Source: Acidipropionibacterium sp.
GTDB lineage: Bacteria; Actinomycetota; Actinomycetes; Propionibacteriales; Propionibacteriaceae
Direction of reading: 5' to 3'
Assembly (NCBI GenBank): GCA_022647765.1
Contig: JALCLH010000007.1
Span: 124,001-188,000 of the forward strand
Length of the DNA: 64,000 bases
Shown: positions 8,772-18,055 of the stretch, piece after piece
How the letters are laid out: each line of letters begins with the position of its first letter
How positions within the stretch are numbered: the stretch's first letter is position 1
Notes under the pieces: model-generated
What the model saw: the letters and a program-made list of their open reading frames with translations, nothing else
Databases searched by the model: none
What the model was told of the DNA's origin: nothing
Translations under genes and position numbers: made by a program

Positions 8772-10679
8772 CTACCGCTCCCGGCCCGGCCGGCGGCCCG
8801 GGATGAGGCGCGCCGAGTTGAGGATGAATGCGGTCTCGCTGCCGACGTGGACGATCGCGGCGAGCAGCGGGCCGAGCAGCCCGGCGGCGGCCAGCGCCAT
8901 CCCGATGAGGTCGACCGCGATCGTGCCGGCGAAGTTGACCATGACGATCCGCCGCGCCCGCCGGGCCACCTGCACGGTGCGTGCCAGATCGTGCAGATCG
9001 GAGCTGATGAGCACGACATCGGCGCTCTCCCGGGCGATGTCGGTGCCGCTGCCCATCGCGATCCCGACGTCGGCGCGCGCCAGTGCCGGGGCGTCGTTGA
9101 CGCCGTCGCCGACCATCGCCAGCCTGTGCCCGGCGGCGCGCTCGGCATCGATGGCGGCAAGCTTGCGATCCGGCAGGAGACCGGCGCGGACGTCGTCGAT
9201 GCCGAGTTCGGCGGCCACCGCGAGAGCGGTGGGCTGCTGATCGCCGGTGATGATGAGCGTGCGCAGGCCGAGGCGGTGCAGTTCGGCCACCGCGCCGCTC
9301 GCCGACTCCCGGATCGTATCGGCCAGAAAGATCGTCCCGGCATATCTCCCATCGACGCCGACGTGCACCGGCGTCGCACTCGACCGGCCCTCGATTGAGG
9401 CCGGAGCATCGGCGACCAGGCCGCGGCTGCCCGCTGTGACGACCCTCCCGGCGACCGTGGCGGTCACCCCGAGACCGGGCCGGTAGCCGAATCCCTCGGC
9501 CGGGGAGATCGGAGCCCCCAGTTCGCGGCAGTGCCGTGCGATCGCCGTGCCGAGCGGATGCTCGGAGTACTGCTCGGCCGAGGCCGCCAGAGCGAGCAGC
9601 TCATCGGGGGCGACGCCGTCGGCGCTGCGGATCTCCACCACCGCCGGGGCGCCGGTGGTGAGGGTTCCGGTCTTGTCGAAGGCCACCGTGTCGACGGCCG
9701 AGAGCGCCTCAAGATGCGCCGCGTCCTTGATGAACGCGCCGGCTCGAGCGATCCGGGCGATGGCCGCCAGCATCGCCAACGGGGTTCCCGCGGCGATGCC
9801 GCAGGCGCCGGCGACGATCACCACGGAGATCGCGGAACTGATGTCGCGGGTGAAGACATAGGTGAGGATCGCCCCGACCATCGCCAGATACACCAGCCAG
9901 GCGGCCAGTCGGTCGGCCAGTCGCTGCGCCGGGGGCTCGGAGGACTGCGCCTGCTGCACCGCCTCGATGATGCGGCCGTAGGAGGAGTCGGCGCCGACCC
10001 GATCGGCGCGGATCTCGAGTGCGCCGATCTGGTTGATGGAGCCGGCGAACACCTCGGCGCCGGTGGAGATCTCGACCGGCAGCGACTCCCCGGTGATCCG
10101 CGACTGGTCGACGGTGGAGTCGCCGGCGACCACCACCCCGTCGACGGGCACCCGGCCACCGGGCGCGACCACGATCACCTCGCCCGGCTCCACCTCGGCC
10201 AACGGCGCCGTCACGATCTGGTCGGCCCTTCGCACCTGCACCGTCTCGGGCAGGAAGGCCATCAGATCGGTGAGGGCGTCGCGACCGCGATTCATCGAGA
10301 GGTCTTCCAGGATCTCCGCCGCGAGCACGAAGGTCGCGATGAGCAGGGATATCACCCACTCGCCGATCGCCGCGGCGGCGGCGATCGCGATGAGCATCGA
10401 GAGTTCCATGCTCATCCGGCGGTGAGCGATGTCGTGCACCGCCTCGACGAGGATCGGCCAGCACCCGACAAGCAGCCCGAGGACGCCGATCAGGGGAGCA
10501 TTCGGCCACGGCCAGGTCAGGCCGAGCGCCACGGCGAGGGTGCAGGCCGCCACGAACACGGTGCGCGCCAGGTCGCCGCGGTCGATCCTGCGCCACAGCA
10601 CCGCCGCGCTGGTGGCGGCCACCGCGTCCTGCTCCGGGGTCGGCGTCGCCGCTGATGCGGGCGTGCGTGCCGTGGTCAC
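8772..10679 (-). CDS. P1B-type heavy-metal-transporting ATPase with atypical membrane motif
   Basis: A 635-residue metal-exporting P-type ATPase. Visible motifs are TGESLPVE (actuator), DKTGTLT (phosphorylated Asp), EHPLGTAI (the HP signature of P1B pumps) and GDGVNDAPALARADVGIAMG. The GTG start at 10679 overlaps the ArsR stop. The helix that normally carries CPC, SPC or TPC reads AGACGIAAGTPLA here, so the usual Cys-Pro metal motif is changed to Gly-Ala-Cys; a similar motif occurs in some actinobacterial metal ATPases. There is no N-terminal metal-binding domain. The last 13-14 codons are duplicated at 8134-8176. Metal unknown; Zn/Cd/Co/Ni-type export fits the ArsR partner. Confidence 0.85.
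   Translation of the reverse strand: MTTARTPASAATPTPEQDAVAATSAAVLWRRIDRGDLARTVFVAACTLAVALGLTWPWPNAPLIGVLGLLVGCWPILVEAVHDIAHRRMSMELSMLIAIAAAAAIGEWVISLLIATFVLAAEILEDLSMNRGRDALTDLMAFLPETVQVRRADQIVTAPLAEVEPGEVIVVAPGGRVPVDGVVVAGDSTVDQSRITGESLPVEISTGAEVFAGSINQIGALEIRADRVGADSSYGRIIEAVQQAQSSEPPAQRLADRLAAWLVYLAMVGAILTYVFTRDISSAISVVIVAGACGIAAGTPLAMLAAIARIARAGAFIKDAAHLEALSAVDTVAFDKTGTLTTGAPAVVEIRSADGVAPDELLALAASAEQYSEHPLGTAIARHCRELGAPISPAEGFGYRPGLGVTATVAGRVVTAGSRGLVADAPASIEGRSSATPVHVGVDGRYAGTIFLADTIRESASGAVAELHRLGLRTLIITGDQQPTALAVAAELGIDDVRAGLLPDRKLAAIDAERAAGHRLAMVGDGVNDAPALARADVGIAMGSGTDIARESADVVLISSDLHDLARTVQVARRARRIVMVNFAGTIAVDLIGMALAAAGLLGPLLAAIVHVGSETAFILNSARLIPGRRPGRER
8773..8815. repeat. 43-bp direct repeat, right copy (within ATPase 3' end)
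   Basis: This copy forms the in-frame 3' end of the metal ATPase gene and ends within its stop codon. Together with 8134-8176 it encloses 596 bp holding the toxin-antitoxin pair, the arrangement expected if an element integrated at, and regenerated, the gene's 3' end. Confidence 0.9.
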
Positions 10680-11077
10680 TGTGCCGGTCCCGCCGTGCCG
10701 GTGGCCGGCTCCGCGGTCACCGTGCCATCGTCGGCCACGTGGTGCTGCGGCGTCTCCTGGACGACGTGAGCGGCCTGGAACACCGCCTGGGTGACCAGGG
10801 TGCGGGCGTGCTCGTCGACCAGGCTGTAGAAGACGCGGGTGCCCTCCTGGCGGGTCTGGACGATCCTTCCCCAGCGCAGCTTCGCCAGATGCTGGGAGAC
10901 GGCCGTCGGTGATTTGTGGACCCTCTCGGCCAGCTCCCCGACCGCCAGCTCCCCCTCGCGGAGGGCGAGGATGATCCGGATCCGGGTCGGATCCGAGAGC
11001 AGCGTGAACACCTCGGCCGCCAGCTCGACGTACTGGCTCTCGATCCCGAAACTGCATGTCTTCTTATCTTCGCGCAT
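10676..11077 (-). CDS. ArsR/SmtB family metal-responsive repressor
   Basis: A 133-residue winged-helix repressor. The DNA-binding region contains LSDPTRIRIILAL and KSPTAVSQHLAKL, and the wing has EGTRVFYSL. A cysteine near the N-terminus (KTCSFG) and a C-terminal helix DEHARTLVTQAVFQAAHVVQ with His/Asp residues resemble the sensing sites of NmtR/CzrA-type regulators (Ni/Co/Zn). The gene overlaps the downstream ATPase by four bases (GTGA), so it should repress the pair until metal binds. The start ATG sits inside the operator palindrome, suggesting a leaderless transcript. Confidence 0.88.
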   Translation of the reverse strand: MREDKKTCSFGIESQYVELAAEVFTLLSDPTRIRIILALREGELAVGELAERVHKSPTAVSQHLAKLRWGRIVQTRQEGTRVFYSLVDEHARTLVTQAVFQAAHVVQETPQHHVADDGTVTAEPATGTAGPAQ

Positions 11078-11089
11078 ACGAAGATACTA
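11065..11089 (-). promoter_or_regulatory. ArsR operator and -10 region overlapping the start codon
   Basis: An inverted repeat TATCTTCG-N6-CGAAGATA spans 11065-11086 and contains the ATG of the arsR gene at its centre. On the minus strand a -10-like TAGTAT (11089-11084) ends six bases before that ATG, so transcription would start at the start codon. The palindrome has the shape of known ArsR/SmtB operators, which implies autorepression. Confidence 0.65.
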
Positions 11090-11277
11090 AGGCTTCGGAT
11101 TCCGAGGCACAAGGGGCACAAGAGTGACCGTCAGTAGGACGGAAGTAGGACCGATGAGCGCCTCGGGATCGGTTTCGGGCATGATAGACAGGTCGGCCGG
11201 GTCGCCATCGCGGTCCCGCGACCGGCGTCACACCCGGCCCGGGCCCTCCCGGGCGCATCGAGAGAGAGAACGTCATC

Positions 11278-13341
11278 GTGTCCATCACCATCACCGTGCA
11301 GCGATCCGGAGATCCCGAGGAGCGCCAGGTGGACACTACGACGACCGGCCTCGACCTGTTCGGCTCCGACCGCGGCGTCGTGGCCATGAGGGTCGACGGC
11401 GAGCTGCAGGACCTTCAGCGCGAGATCCCCGAGGGGGCCTGCGTCCAGGCAGTGGAGGCCACCAGCCCCGACGGGCTCAACATCATCCGGCACTCGGCCA
11501 CCCATGTGATGGCCCAGGCGGTCGAGGAGATCTTCCCGCAGGTCAACCTCGGCATCGGCCCGTTCATCACCGACGGCTTCTACTACGACTTCGGCAACAT
11601 CGACCCGGTCACCCCCGAGATGCTCAAGGATCTCGAGAAGCGGATGAAGAAGATCGTCAAGGAGAACCAGCGCTTCGTGCGCCGCACCATCACCGAGGAC
11701 CAGGCCCGCGCCGAACTGGCCGACCAGCCCTACAAGCTGGAACTGGTCGAGTCCAAGGGAGGCCATCAGGCCGAGGGGGCCTCGGTGGAGGTCGGCGGCG
11801 CCGAGTTGACGATGTACGACAACGTCCGGCGCAACGGCGAGACCGCATGGAAGGACCTGTGCCGCGGGCCCCATGTGCCCTCCACCAAGTACCTCGGCAA
11901 CGGCTTCGCCCTCACCAAGTCCTCGGCCGCCTACTGGAAGGGCGACCAGGCCAACGATCAGCTGCAGCGCGTCTACGGCACCGCGTGGGCCTCCAAGGAC
12001 GATCTGGTCGCCTATCAGACCCGGATGGCCGAGGCCGCCCGCCGCGATCACCGCAAGCTCGGCGCCGAGCTCGACCTGTTCAGCTTCCCCGAGGAGATCG
12101 GACCCGGACTGGCGGTCTTCCACCCCAAGGGGGGCATGCTGCGCCACATCATCGAGGACTTCATCATCTCCGAGCACCTCAAGCGCGGCTTCGAGATCGT
12201 CTACACCCCCGAGATCACCAAGGGCGGGGTCTTCCACACCTCCGGCCACCTCCCGCACTACGCCGAGACGATGTTCCCCCCGATGAACGTCGACGAGGAG
12301 CGCGATGAGCAGGGCGCCGTCACCAAGGCCGGCCAGGAGTACTACCTCAAGGCCATGAACTGCCCGATGCAGAACCTCATCTACAAGTCCCGCGGCCGCT
12401 CCTACCGCGACCTGCCCCTCAAGCTGTTCGAGATGGGCCACGACTACCGCTACGAGAAGTCCGGAGTGGTCCAGGGACTCACCCGGATGCGCGGGTTCAC
12501 CCAGGACGACTCGCACATCTACTGCACCCCCGATCAGGCGCCGCAGGTGATCCGGGACCTGCTGGGGTTCTTCGACGACGTGCTGTCGGCCTTCGGGCTG
12601 GGGGAGTTCTACCTCGAGCTGTCCACCCGTGACGCCGAGGGCAAGAACCAGGACAAGTTCATCGGCTCGGACGAGGACTGGGCCGAGGCGACCCGGATCC
12701 TCGACGAGACCTGCCGCTCCACCGGCCTGGACCTGGTGCCCGACCCGGGCGGCGCGGCCTTCTACGGCCCGAAGGTCTCGGTCCAGGCCAAGGACGCCAT
12801 CGGGCGGACCTGGCAGATGTCGACCGTCCAGTACGACTTCAACCAGCCCGAGCGGTTCAAGCTCGAGTACACCGCCCCCGACGGAACCCGCCGGCGCCCG
12901 GTGATGATCCACTCCGCCAAGCTCGGCTCGGTGGAACGGTTCATCGGCGTCCTCACCGAGCACTACGCCGGGGCCTTCCCGGTGTGGCTGTCGCCGGTGC
13001 AGGTGCACGCCGTGCCGGTCGCCGAGGAGTTCGACTCCTATCTCGCCGGCTTCACCGCCAAGCTGCGCACCGCCGGGCTGCGGGTGGAGACCGACACCTC
13101 CACCGACCGCTTCGGCAAGAAGATCCGCAACGCCACCCAGACCAAGGTGCCCTTCATCGTCATCGCCGGCGGGGAGGACGCCGAGGCCGGGGCGGTCTCC
13201 TTCCGATTCCGCGACGGCTCGCAGCTCAACGGCGTCCCCCAGGAGCGGGCGGTGGCCATCGTGGCCGGCTGGTCGGCGGCGCGCCGCAATGACGATCCGG
13301 CTGCCGGCAACGCCGAGTCGGTGCTCGGCCCGGAGGTCTGA
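11278..13341 (+). CDS. thrS: Threonyl-tRNA synthetase
   Basis: A 687-residue class II aminoacyl-tRNA synthetase that charges tRNA-Thr. The TGS domain occupies about residues 1-65, followed by the editing domain with the zinc-hydrolase-like motif HSATH (residues 72-76). The catalytic core shows [19 protein letters not shown] and [11 protein letters not shown]. The C-terminal anticodon-binding domain begins near [10 protein letters not shown]. The GTG start at 11278 is the best fit to the TGS domain. It heads the block with HIT, pgsA, acyltransferase and pimA, the same order as Rv2614c-Rv2610c in M. tuberculosis. Confidence 0.95.
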   Translation: MSITITVQRSGDPEERQVDTTTTGLDLFGSDRGVVAMRVDGELQDLQREIPEGACVQAVEATSPDGLNIIRHSATHVMAQAVEEIFPQVNLGIGPFITDGFYYDFGNIDPVTPEMLKDLEKRMKKIVKENQRFVRRTITEDQARAELADQPYKLELVESKGGHQAEGASVEVGGAELTMYDNVRRNGETAWKDLCRGPHVPSTKYLGNGFALTKSSAAYWKGDQANDQLQRVYGTAWASKDDLVAYQTRMAEAARRDHRKLGAELDLFSFPEEIGPGLAVFHPKGGMLRHIIEDFIISEHLKRGFEIVYTPEITKGGVFHTSGHLPHYAETMFPPMNVDEERDEQGAVTKAGQEYYLKAMNCPMQNLIYKSRGRSYRDLPLKLFEMGHDYRYEKSGVVQGLTRMRGFTQDDSHIYCTPDQAPQVIRDLLGFFDDVLSAFGLGEFYLELSTRDAEGKNQDKFIGSDEDWAEATRILDETCRSTGLDLVPDPGGAAFYGPKVSVQAKDAIGRTWQMSTVQYDFNQPERFKLEYTAPDGTRRRPVMIHSAKLGSVERFIGVLTEHYAGAFPVWLSPVQVHAVPVAEEFDSYLAGFTAKLRTAGLRVETDTSTDRFGKKIRNATQTKVPFIVIAGGEDAEAGAVSFRFRDGSQLNGVPQERAVAIVAGWSAARRNDDPAAGNAESVLGPEV

Positions 13342-13344
13342 GGT

Positions 13345-13920
13345 ATGGCGTCGGACCATGACGCCGACCGGGTGCGGGTCGAGTTCGCCGACGAGCAGGT
13401 GGGCGTTCCCGACCCCTTCCGGCGGCTCTGGACGCCCTACCGGATGGCCTATATCGGCGGGGAGAACAAGCCCGCCACCGGAGACGCCGGCGACGACTGC
13501 CCGTTCTGCCGGGCACCCGGCCTGGACGACGCCGAGTCCCTCATCGTGCACCGCGGCGAGCACTGCTACGTCATCATGAATCTGTATCCCTACTCCCCGG
13601 GGCACCTGCTGGTGTGCCCCTACCGCCATGTCGCCGGATATGTCGACGCCACCGGCGAGGAGACCCGGGAGATGGCCGAGCTGTCCCAGTCCGCGATCCG
13701 GGTGCTCACCGCCGTCTCGCACCCGCAGGGGTTCAACCTGGGCATGAACCAGGGCTCCCCCGGGGGAGCCGGGGTGGCCGCCCACCTGCACCAGCACGTC
13801 GTTCCCCGATGGATCGGCGACACCAACTTCCTGCCCATCATCGGCGGGACCAGGGCCGTGCCCCAGCTGCTGGGGGACGGCCGCACCCTGCTCGCCGACG
13901 CCTGGGAGAGGCATGCTTGA
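13345..13920 (+). CDS. HIT-family nucleotide phosphorylase/hydrolase (Rv2613c-like)
   Basis: A 191-residue HIT protein. The family signature HLHQHVVPR lies near residue 150 and is preceded by the strand YVIMNLYPYSPGHLLVCPYRHV; a CPFC pair near residue 52 probably binds zinc. The M. tuberculosis homologue in the same gene order is a diadenosine tetraphosphate phosphorylase, so a role in Ap4A turnover is likely. It starts three bases after the thrS stop and overlaps pgsA by eight bases. Confidence 0.88.
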   Translation: MASDHDADRVRVEFADEQVGVPDPFRRLWTPYRMAYIGGENKPATGDAGDDCPFCRAPGLDDAESLIVHRGEHCYVIMNLYPYSPGHLLVCPYRHVAGYVDATGEETREMAELSQSAIRVLTAVSHPQGFNLGMNQGSPGGAGVAAHLHQHVVPRWIGDTNFLPIIGGTRAVPQLLGDGRTLLADAWERHA

Positions 13921-14536
13921 ACACTTCAGGTCCAGCTGGCAGAAGGTGATGCATCCGATCGCCGCGGCGCTCATCCGGATGCACATCACCCCTGACATGG
14001 TCACCTGGGCCGGGACCATCGGCAGCATCGTGATGGCGCTCGTCTTCTTCCCCCGCGGCATGCTGTGGCAGGGGCCGTGGTTCGTCGCGCTGTTCATCTT
14101 CTCCGACTCGCTGGACGGCAACATGGCCCGCCAGCTGGGCCGGCACTCCGAATGGGGGTCCTTCCTGGACTCCACCCTGGACCGGCTGGCCGACGGGGCG
14201 ATCTTCGCCGGGCTGGTGCTCTACTACGCGGGTCCGGGGGGATCCACCCTGTGGGCCGGGATCGGACTTGCCGCCCTCATCCTGGGCCAGGTGACCTCCT
14301 ATGTGAGGGCCAAGGCCGAGTCCCTGGGCAAGGAGGCGAAGATGGGTCTGGCCACCCGCTCGGACCGGCTCCTGGTGACCCTGCTGGGCGCCGAGCTCAC
14401 CGGGCTGGCGAATGCCGGGGTGTTCCCGCACTGGTTCGTCTGGGCCCTTCCGGTCGGGCTGATCTATCTCACCATCGCGGGGGCGGTGACGGTCGGGCAG
14501 CGGATGATGGCGGTGCGCCGGCAGGTCACCTCGTGA
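13913..14536 (+). CDS. pgsA: Phosphatidylinositol phosphate synthase (CDP-alcohol phosphatidyltransferase)
   Basis: A 207-residue integral membrane enzyme with the complete CDP-alcohol phosphotransferase motif in DSLDGNMARQLG followed by GSFLDSTLDR (D-x2-D-G-x2-A-R-x8-G-x3-D-x3-D). About six hydrophobic helices are visible. By gene order it is the Rv2612c-type enzyme, which joins CDP-diacylglycerol with inositol-1-phosphate and so feeds PI and PIM synthesis. Its ATG lies within the end of the HIT gene, and its stop overlaps the next GTG. Confidence 0.88.
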   Translation: MLEHFRSSWQKVMHPIAAALIRMHITPDMVTWAGTIGSIVMALVFFPRGMLWQGPWFVALFIFSDSLDGNMARQLGRHSEWGSFLDSTLDRLADGAIFAGLVLYYAGPGGSTLWAGIGLAALILGQVTSYVRAKAESLGKEAKMGLATRSDRLLVTLLGAELTGLANAGVFPHWFVWALPVGLIYLTIAGAVTVGQRMMAVRRQVTS

Positions 14537-15518
14537 GCCCGGTGCCGGCCTCGGACGCCGGTCGTCCCAGCGCCGATCGTCCCAGGGCCGGTCATGTCGG
14601 CAAAGGTCATCTCAGCACGGGTCGAATCAGCACGGGTCGCGTCGGTGCGGGTCGCGTCAGTGCGGCTGCGATGGGCGCCGTGCGCCACCTTCCCCGCGCC
14701 CTGTGGTGGCCCGGTGCGCAGCTGGCCGGGGCGGTCCTGGCGCGGGTGCCGTCCCGGCCGGTGCGGCAGTGGATGCTCAACGCCGAGACGATGACCGGAG
14801 CGCCCCCCACCCCGGCGCAGACCCGCCGGGCGGTGGTCTCCTGGATGCGCACCACGGTGACCTCGATGAAGCTGCCCGGCTGGTCGGCCGATGAGATCGA
14901 GCGGCGGGTCGACTACGACCCGGCGGATCTCGAGATGCTGCGCCGGGCTGTTCTGGGCCGCGGGGCGGTGGTGGCGCTGCCGCACATGGGGTCCTGGGAT
15001 CTGGCCGGGGCCTGGGTGGCCTGCCATGGCGTGCCGATCAGCGCGGTCGCCGAGCAGCTTCCCGACGCCGAGTTCGAGCTCTTCGCGCGCACCCGCCGGC
15101 GGCTGGGGATGAGGGTCTACGGCCATCGCGACCCCGCAGGTGATGCGCCGTCTCCTCGACGATCTGGGCGAGGGTCGGCTGGTCACCCTGGTCTCCGATC
15201 GCGACTTCTCCCGGCGCGGTGTGCCGGTCAGCTGGACGACCGGCCGGCGGCCCGGTCGCTGGCTCGATGCCGCCGGGACCGGCCCACCTCGCTGTGCTCA
15301 CCGGCGCCGCCCTGATCGGCGTGGCGTGCAGCTACCTCGGCCCCGACCGGATGCGCATCGAGTTCTCCGAGATCCTGGAACCCGGGGAGGAGGCGACCAG
15401 CCGGGAGCGGGCCGCCGCACTGACCGGGCGCCTGGCCGACTGGTTCAGCCCCCGGATTCGCGCCCGGGTCGAGGACTGGCACATGTTCCAGCCCTTCTTC
15501 GCGGGGGTGAGGGCATGA
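14533..15518 (+). CDS. Phosphatidylinositol mannoside acyltransferase-like protein (two apparent +1 frameshifts)
   Basis: An HtrB/LpxL-superfamily acyltransferase of the Rv2611c (PatA) type, which adds an acyl chain to PIM lipids on the inner side of the membrane. The catalytic HX4D motif appears as PHMGSWDLAG. The frame breaks at about 15131-15134 (one extra C in a C run) and between 15225 and 15275; corrected, the protein has about 327 residues if GTG 14533 is used. The first 45 residues encode degenerate 5-residue repeats (ISTGR-like) and the conserved part begins only at MGAVRHLPRALWW, so ATG 14670 may be the true start. The position between pgsA and pimA supports the role. Confidence 0.75.
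14616..14665 (+). repeat. Degenerate 15-bp tandem repeats in the acyltransferase 5' end
   Basis: Three to four imperfect copies of a 15-bp unit like ATCAGCACGGGTCGC follow one another just upstream of the conserved part of the acyltransferase. A shorter repeat of GTCGTCCCAG type precedes it around 14560-14590. The period is a multiple of three, so copy-number change would keep the frame. Confidence 0.6.
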
Positions 15519-16693
15519 GGTCCGCGAATCGGAAGGACGCCGGCCGCCAGGGGGACTGGCTGAGCATCGGACTGGTCTGCCCCTACTCCTTCAGCAGGCC
15601 CGGCGGGGTGCAGAGCCACGTCCTGGGGCTCGCCGGATGGCTGCGCGCACAGGGCCATGTGGTGGCCCTGCTGGGGCCCGGCCATCCCGGGCGGGCGGCC
15701 CTGGCCGAGCACGGGCTGCCGGTCGACTGCTTCACCACCACCGGTTCCACGGTTCCGGTGCCGGCCAACGGGTCGGTGGCGCGACTGAGTTTCGGCGCCG
15801 GCCCGATGGTGAGGGTGCGCGCCTGGTTGCGCAGCCACTACTTCGACGTCATCCACCTGCACGAGCCGCTCACCCCGTCCAGCTCCCTGCTGGCGCTGTG
15901 GAACGCCGACCGGCCGCTGGTGGCGACCTTTCACAGCTCCTTCGAGGACTCCAGCTTCGCCGACTCCCCGCTGCTGCGGGCGGCGCGGCTCCTGGCGCCC
16001 TCCTCGGTGGCCCGGATCGACGAGGCGGTCGCCGTCTCCGGGGCCGCCGCCGAGGCGGCCCGGCGCACCTGGCGGGTGACGCCGACCATCATCGGCAACG
16101 GCGTCGACACCTCCGCGCTGTCGGCCGTCTGGTCGCAGGCGAGGCCCTGGCGCGGCGGCGCCCGGCCGCGGATCTGCTTCCTGGGACGCTTCGAGGAGCC
16201 CCGCAAGGGCCTGGAGCACTTCCGCCGGGCGGTCGAGCGGGTGCGGCTGACCCATCCCGACCTGGACGCCGTGGTGGTCGGGCCCGGAACGATCCCCGCC
16301 GACACCGGCGGAATCCGGTTCCTCGGCCCGCTGCCGGACGCCGACCGCGACCGGGTGCTCGGCTCCAGCGACGTCTACGTGGCGCCGAACACCGGCGGGG
16401 AGTCCTTCGGGATCGTGCTGGTCGAGGCGATGGCGGCCGGGGCGATGGTGGTGGCCAGCGACCTGTCGGGCTTCCGGGAGGTGCTCACCGACGATCGCGG
16501 CGTGATCGGCTGGCTGGTGCCCTGCGGCGACGCCGCGGCACTGAGCAGGGGGATCAATCAGGCGCTGGCCGGATACGGCACCGACCTGTCGGCGCGCGGC
16601 CTGAGACGGGCCCGGCAGTTCGACTGGCAGAGCGTCGGGCCGCAACTGGTGGGCCGCTACCGGGCCGCCATCTGCGCCCGGCGGAGCCGCTGA
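15515..16693 (+). CDS. pimA: Phosphatidylinositol alpha-mannosyltransferase
   Basis: A 392-residue GT-B glycosyltransferase of family GT4. The N-terminal domain has CPYSFSRPGGVQSHV, typical of PimA, and HLHEPLTPS. The C-terminal domain carries FLGRFEEPRKGLE and the EX7E donor-binding motif in GGESFGIVLVEAMAAG. It transfers the first mannose from GDP-mannose to phosphatidylinositol on the cytoplasmic face. The ATG overlaps the acyltransferase stop (ATGA). The order pgsA-acyltransferase-pimA matches the mycobacterial PIM cluster. Confidence 0.88.
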   Translation: MRSANRKDAGRQGDWLSIGLVCPYSFSRPGGVQSHVLGLAGWLRAQGHVVALLGPGHPGRAALAEHGLPVDCFTTTGSTVPVPANGSVARLSFGAGPMVRVRAWLRSHYFDVIHLHEPLTPSSSLLALWNADRPLVATFHSSFEDSSFADSPLLRAARLLAPSSVARIDEAVAVSGAAAEAARRTWRVTPTIIGNGVDTSALSAVWSQARPWRGGARPRICFLGRFEEPRKGLEHFRRAVERVRLTHPDLDAVVVGPGTIPADTGGIRFLGPLPDADRDRVLGSSDVYVAPNTGGESFGIVLVEAMAAGAMVVASDLSGFREVLTDDRGVIGWLVPCGDAAALSRGINQALAGYGTDLSARGLRRARQFDWQSVGPQLVGRYRAAICARRSR

Positions 16694-16731
16694 CCGGCGT
16701 CTCGCTGAAGATCATCTACTACGCTGACAGC

Positions 16732-17637
16732 GTGGTGACAGCGAGCGAACCCGACGCCGGGCCGGACCGGGCGAGCGAACCCGCTCCGCGGCCCGACGCC
16801 AGCATGGACCTGCTGCGCAAGGTCCGCGAGGGCGCCCTGGAACCGGAGTACCTCACCGCCTCCGATCGTCGCGGCTGGGAGGGGCGGGACCGCCACCACG
16901 CCCACCGGGATCACCCCGAGGACCACGGAAATATTGTCCAGGACGGGAAGGACCGCCCCCGCGGCCGGGCCGCGATCGGCACCGTGGTGATGCTGGTGCT
17001 GGCCGGCCTGCTGCTGGGCGGGGCCTGGCGGGCCACCTCGGTGGCCCGGCCCTCCCAGCTGGCCGAACGCGACAATCTCATCAACCGGATCCAGTCGGCC
17101 CAGGCCCACCAGGCCAGCCAGCAGGCGGCGGTGAACCGGCTGGCGGGGCAGGTCGACTCGATGCGCGCCGCCCAGGCGAACGGCACCAGCCTGGACGCCA
17201 GGGTGTCGGCCGCGCAGCTGGCCGCGGGCGCCGTGCCGGTGAGTGGGCCCGGGGTCGTGGTCACCGTTGACGACGCGGCCGACGGCTCCGACGAGGGTCG
17301 GGTCGGCGATCAGGATCTGCGCCAGCTCATCAACGGGCTGTGGCAGGCCGGCGCCGAGGCGATCTCGGTCAACGGCCACCGGATCACCACCCGCACCGCG
17401 GTGCGCTCGGCCGGCTCGGCGATCACCGTCGACTACGTCTCCCTCACCCGGCCCTACCGGATCAATGCGATCGGCGACCCCAAGGTGCTGCCCGGCAAGC
17501 TGTCTCAGAACGGCGGGGGACGGTGGATGGACTACGTCTCCGACAACTTCGGGGTGCGCTACCAGATCTCGCCGGCCGCCACGCTGCACCTGCCGGCCGG
17601 ATCCCGGACCGGCGTCAGTCTGGCCACGCCGCGCTGA
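16732..17637 (+). CDS. DUF881 family membrane protein (first of two)
   Basis: A 301-residue protein with a cytoplasmic N-terminus of about 85 residues, one transmembrane helix (IGTVVMLVLAGLLLGGAW), a coiled-coil-like stretch (residues about 110-160) and the DUF881 domain with GPGVVVTVDDA and RPYRINAIGDP. The start is GTG 16732, with GTG 16735 as an alternative. Two DUF881 genes flank a small basic protein gene, exactly as in Rv1823-Rv1825 of M. tuberculosis. The function is not established; topology suggests an extracytoplasmic domain held by a single helix. Confidence 0.85.
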   Translation: MVTASEPDAGPDRASEPAPRPDASMDLLRKVREGALEPEYLTASDRRGWEGRDRHHAHRDHPEDHGNIVQDGKDRPRGRAAIGTVVMLVLAGLLLGGAWRATSVARPSQLAERDNLINRIQSAQAHQASQQAAVNRLAGQVDSMRAAQANGTSLDARVSAAQLAAGAVPVSGPGVVVTVDDAADGSDEGRVGDQDLRQLINGLWQAGAEAISVNGHRITTRTAVRSAGSAITVDYVSLTRPYRINAIGDPKVLPGKLSQNGGGRWMDYVSDNFGVRYQISPAATLHLPAGSRTGVSLATPR

Positions 17638-17722
17638 CCTCGAGAAGGCCTGCACCCGAGACCGGCACCAGAGTGGGACCGGACGCCATGGCAGGATGGA
17701 CCCGTCGACGAAGGGAAGGCAC

Positions 17723-18055
17723 ATGATCGCGGTCATCGGTCTGATCATCGGAGTGGTGCTGGGGCTGGTGCTCAATCCCTCGATGCCGGTCGCCCTCCAG
17801 CCCTACCTGCCGATCATGATCATGGCCGCCCTGGACGCCCTGTTCGGAGCAGCGCGGGCCTACCTCGGCCACACCTTCTCCGACAAGGTCTTCGTGGTCT
17901 CCTTCCTGTCCAATGTCGCGATCGCCGGACTCATGGTGTGGATGGGCGACCAGATCGGCGTCGGCGCCCAGCTGTCGACCGCGGTCGTGGTGGTGCTGGG
18001 GATCAGGATCTTCACCAATATGGCCGCTATCCGGAGGGCCCTGCTCCATGTCTGA
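17723..18055 (+). CDS. sbp: Small basic protein family membrane protein (Sbp)
   Basis: A 110-residue protein with three hydrophobic helices and the family pattern VLNPSMPVALQPYLPIMIMAALDALFG at residues 16-42. It is preceded by GAAGGGAAGG at suitable spacing. Always found between DUF881 genes in this cluster; the function is unknown. It overlaps the next gene by eight bases. Confidence 0.85.
   Translation: MIAVIGLIIGVVLGLVLNPSMPVALQPYLPIMIMAALDALFGAARAYLGHTFSDKVFVVSFLSNVAIAGLMVWMGDQIGVGAQLSTAVVVVLGIRIFTNMAAIRRALLHV

Noticed and set aside
11128-11277. Possible T-box or other riboswitch upstream of thrS
   Set aside because: No T-box sequence or specifier-loop structure could be recognised; only a small GC-rich hairpin near the start.
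15332-16645. 437-codon open frame antisense to pimA
   Set aside because: It is complementary to a well-supported glycosyltransferase gene, has no recognisable motif and reflects high G+C content.
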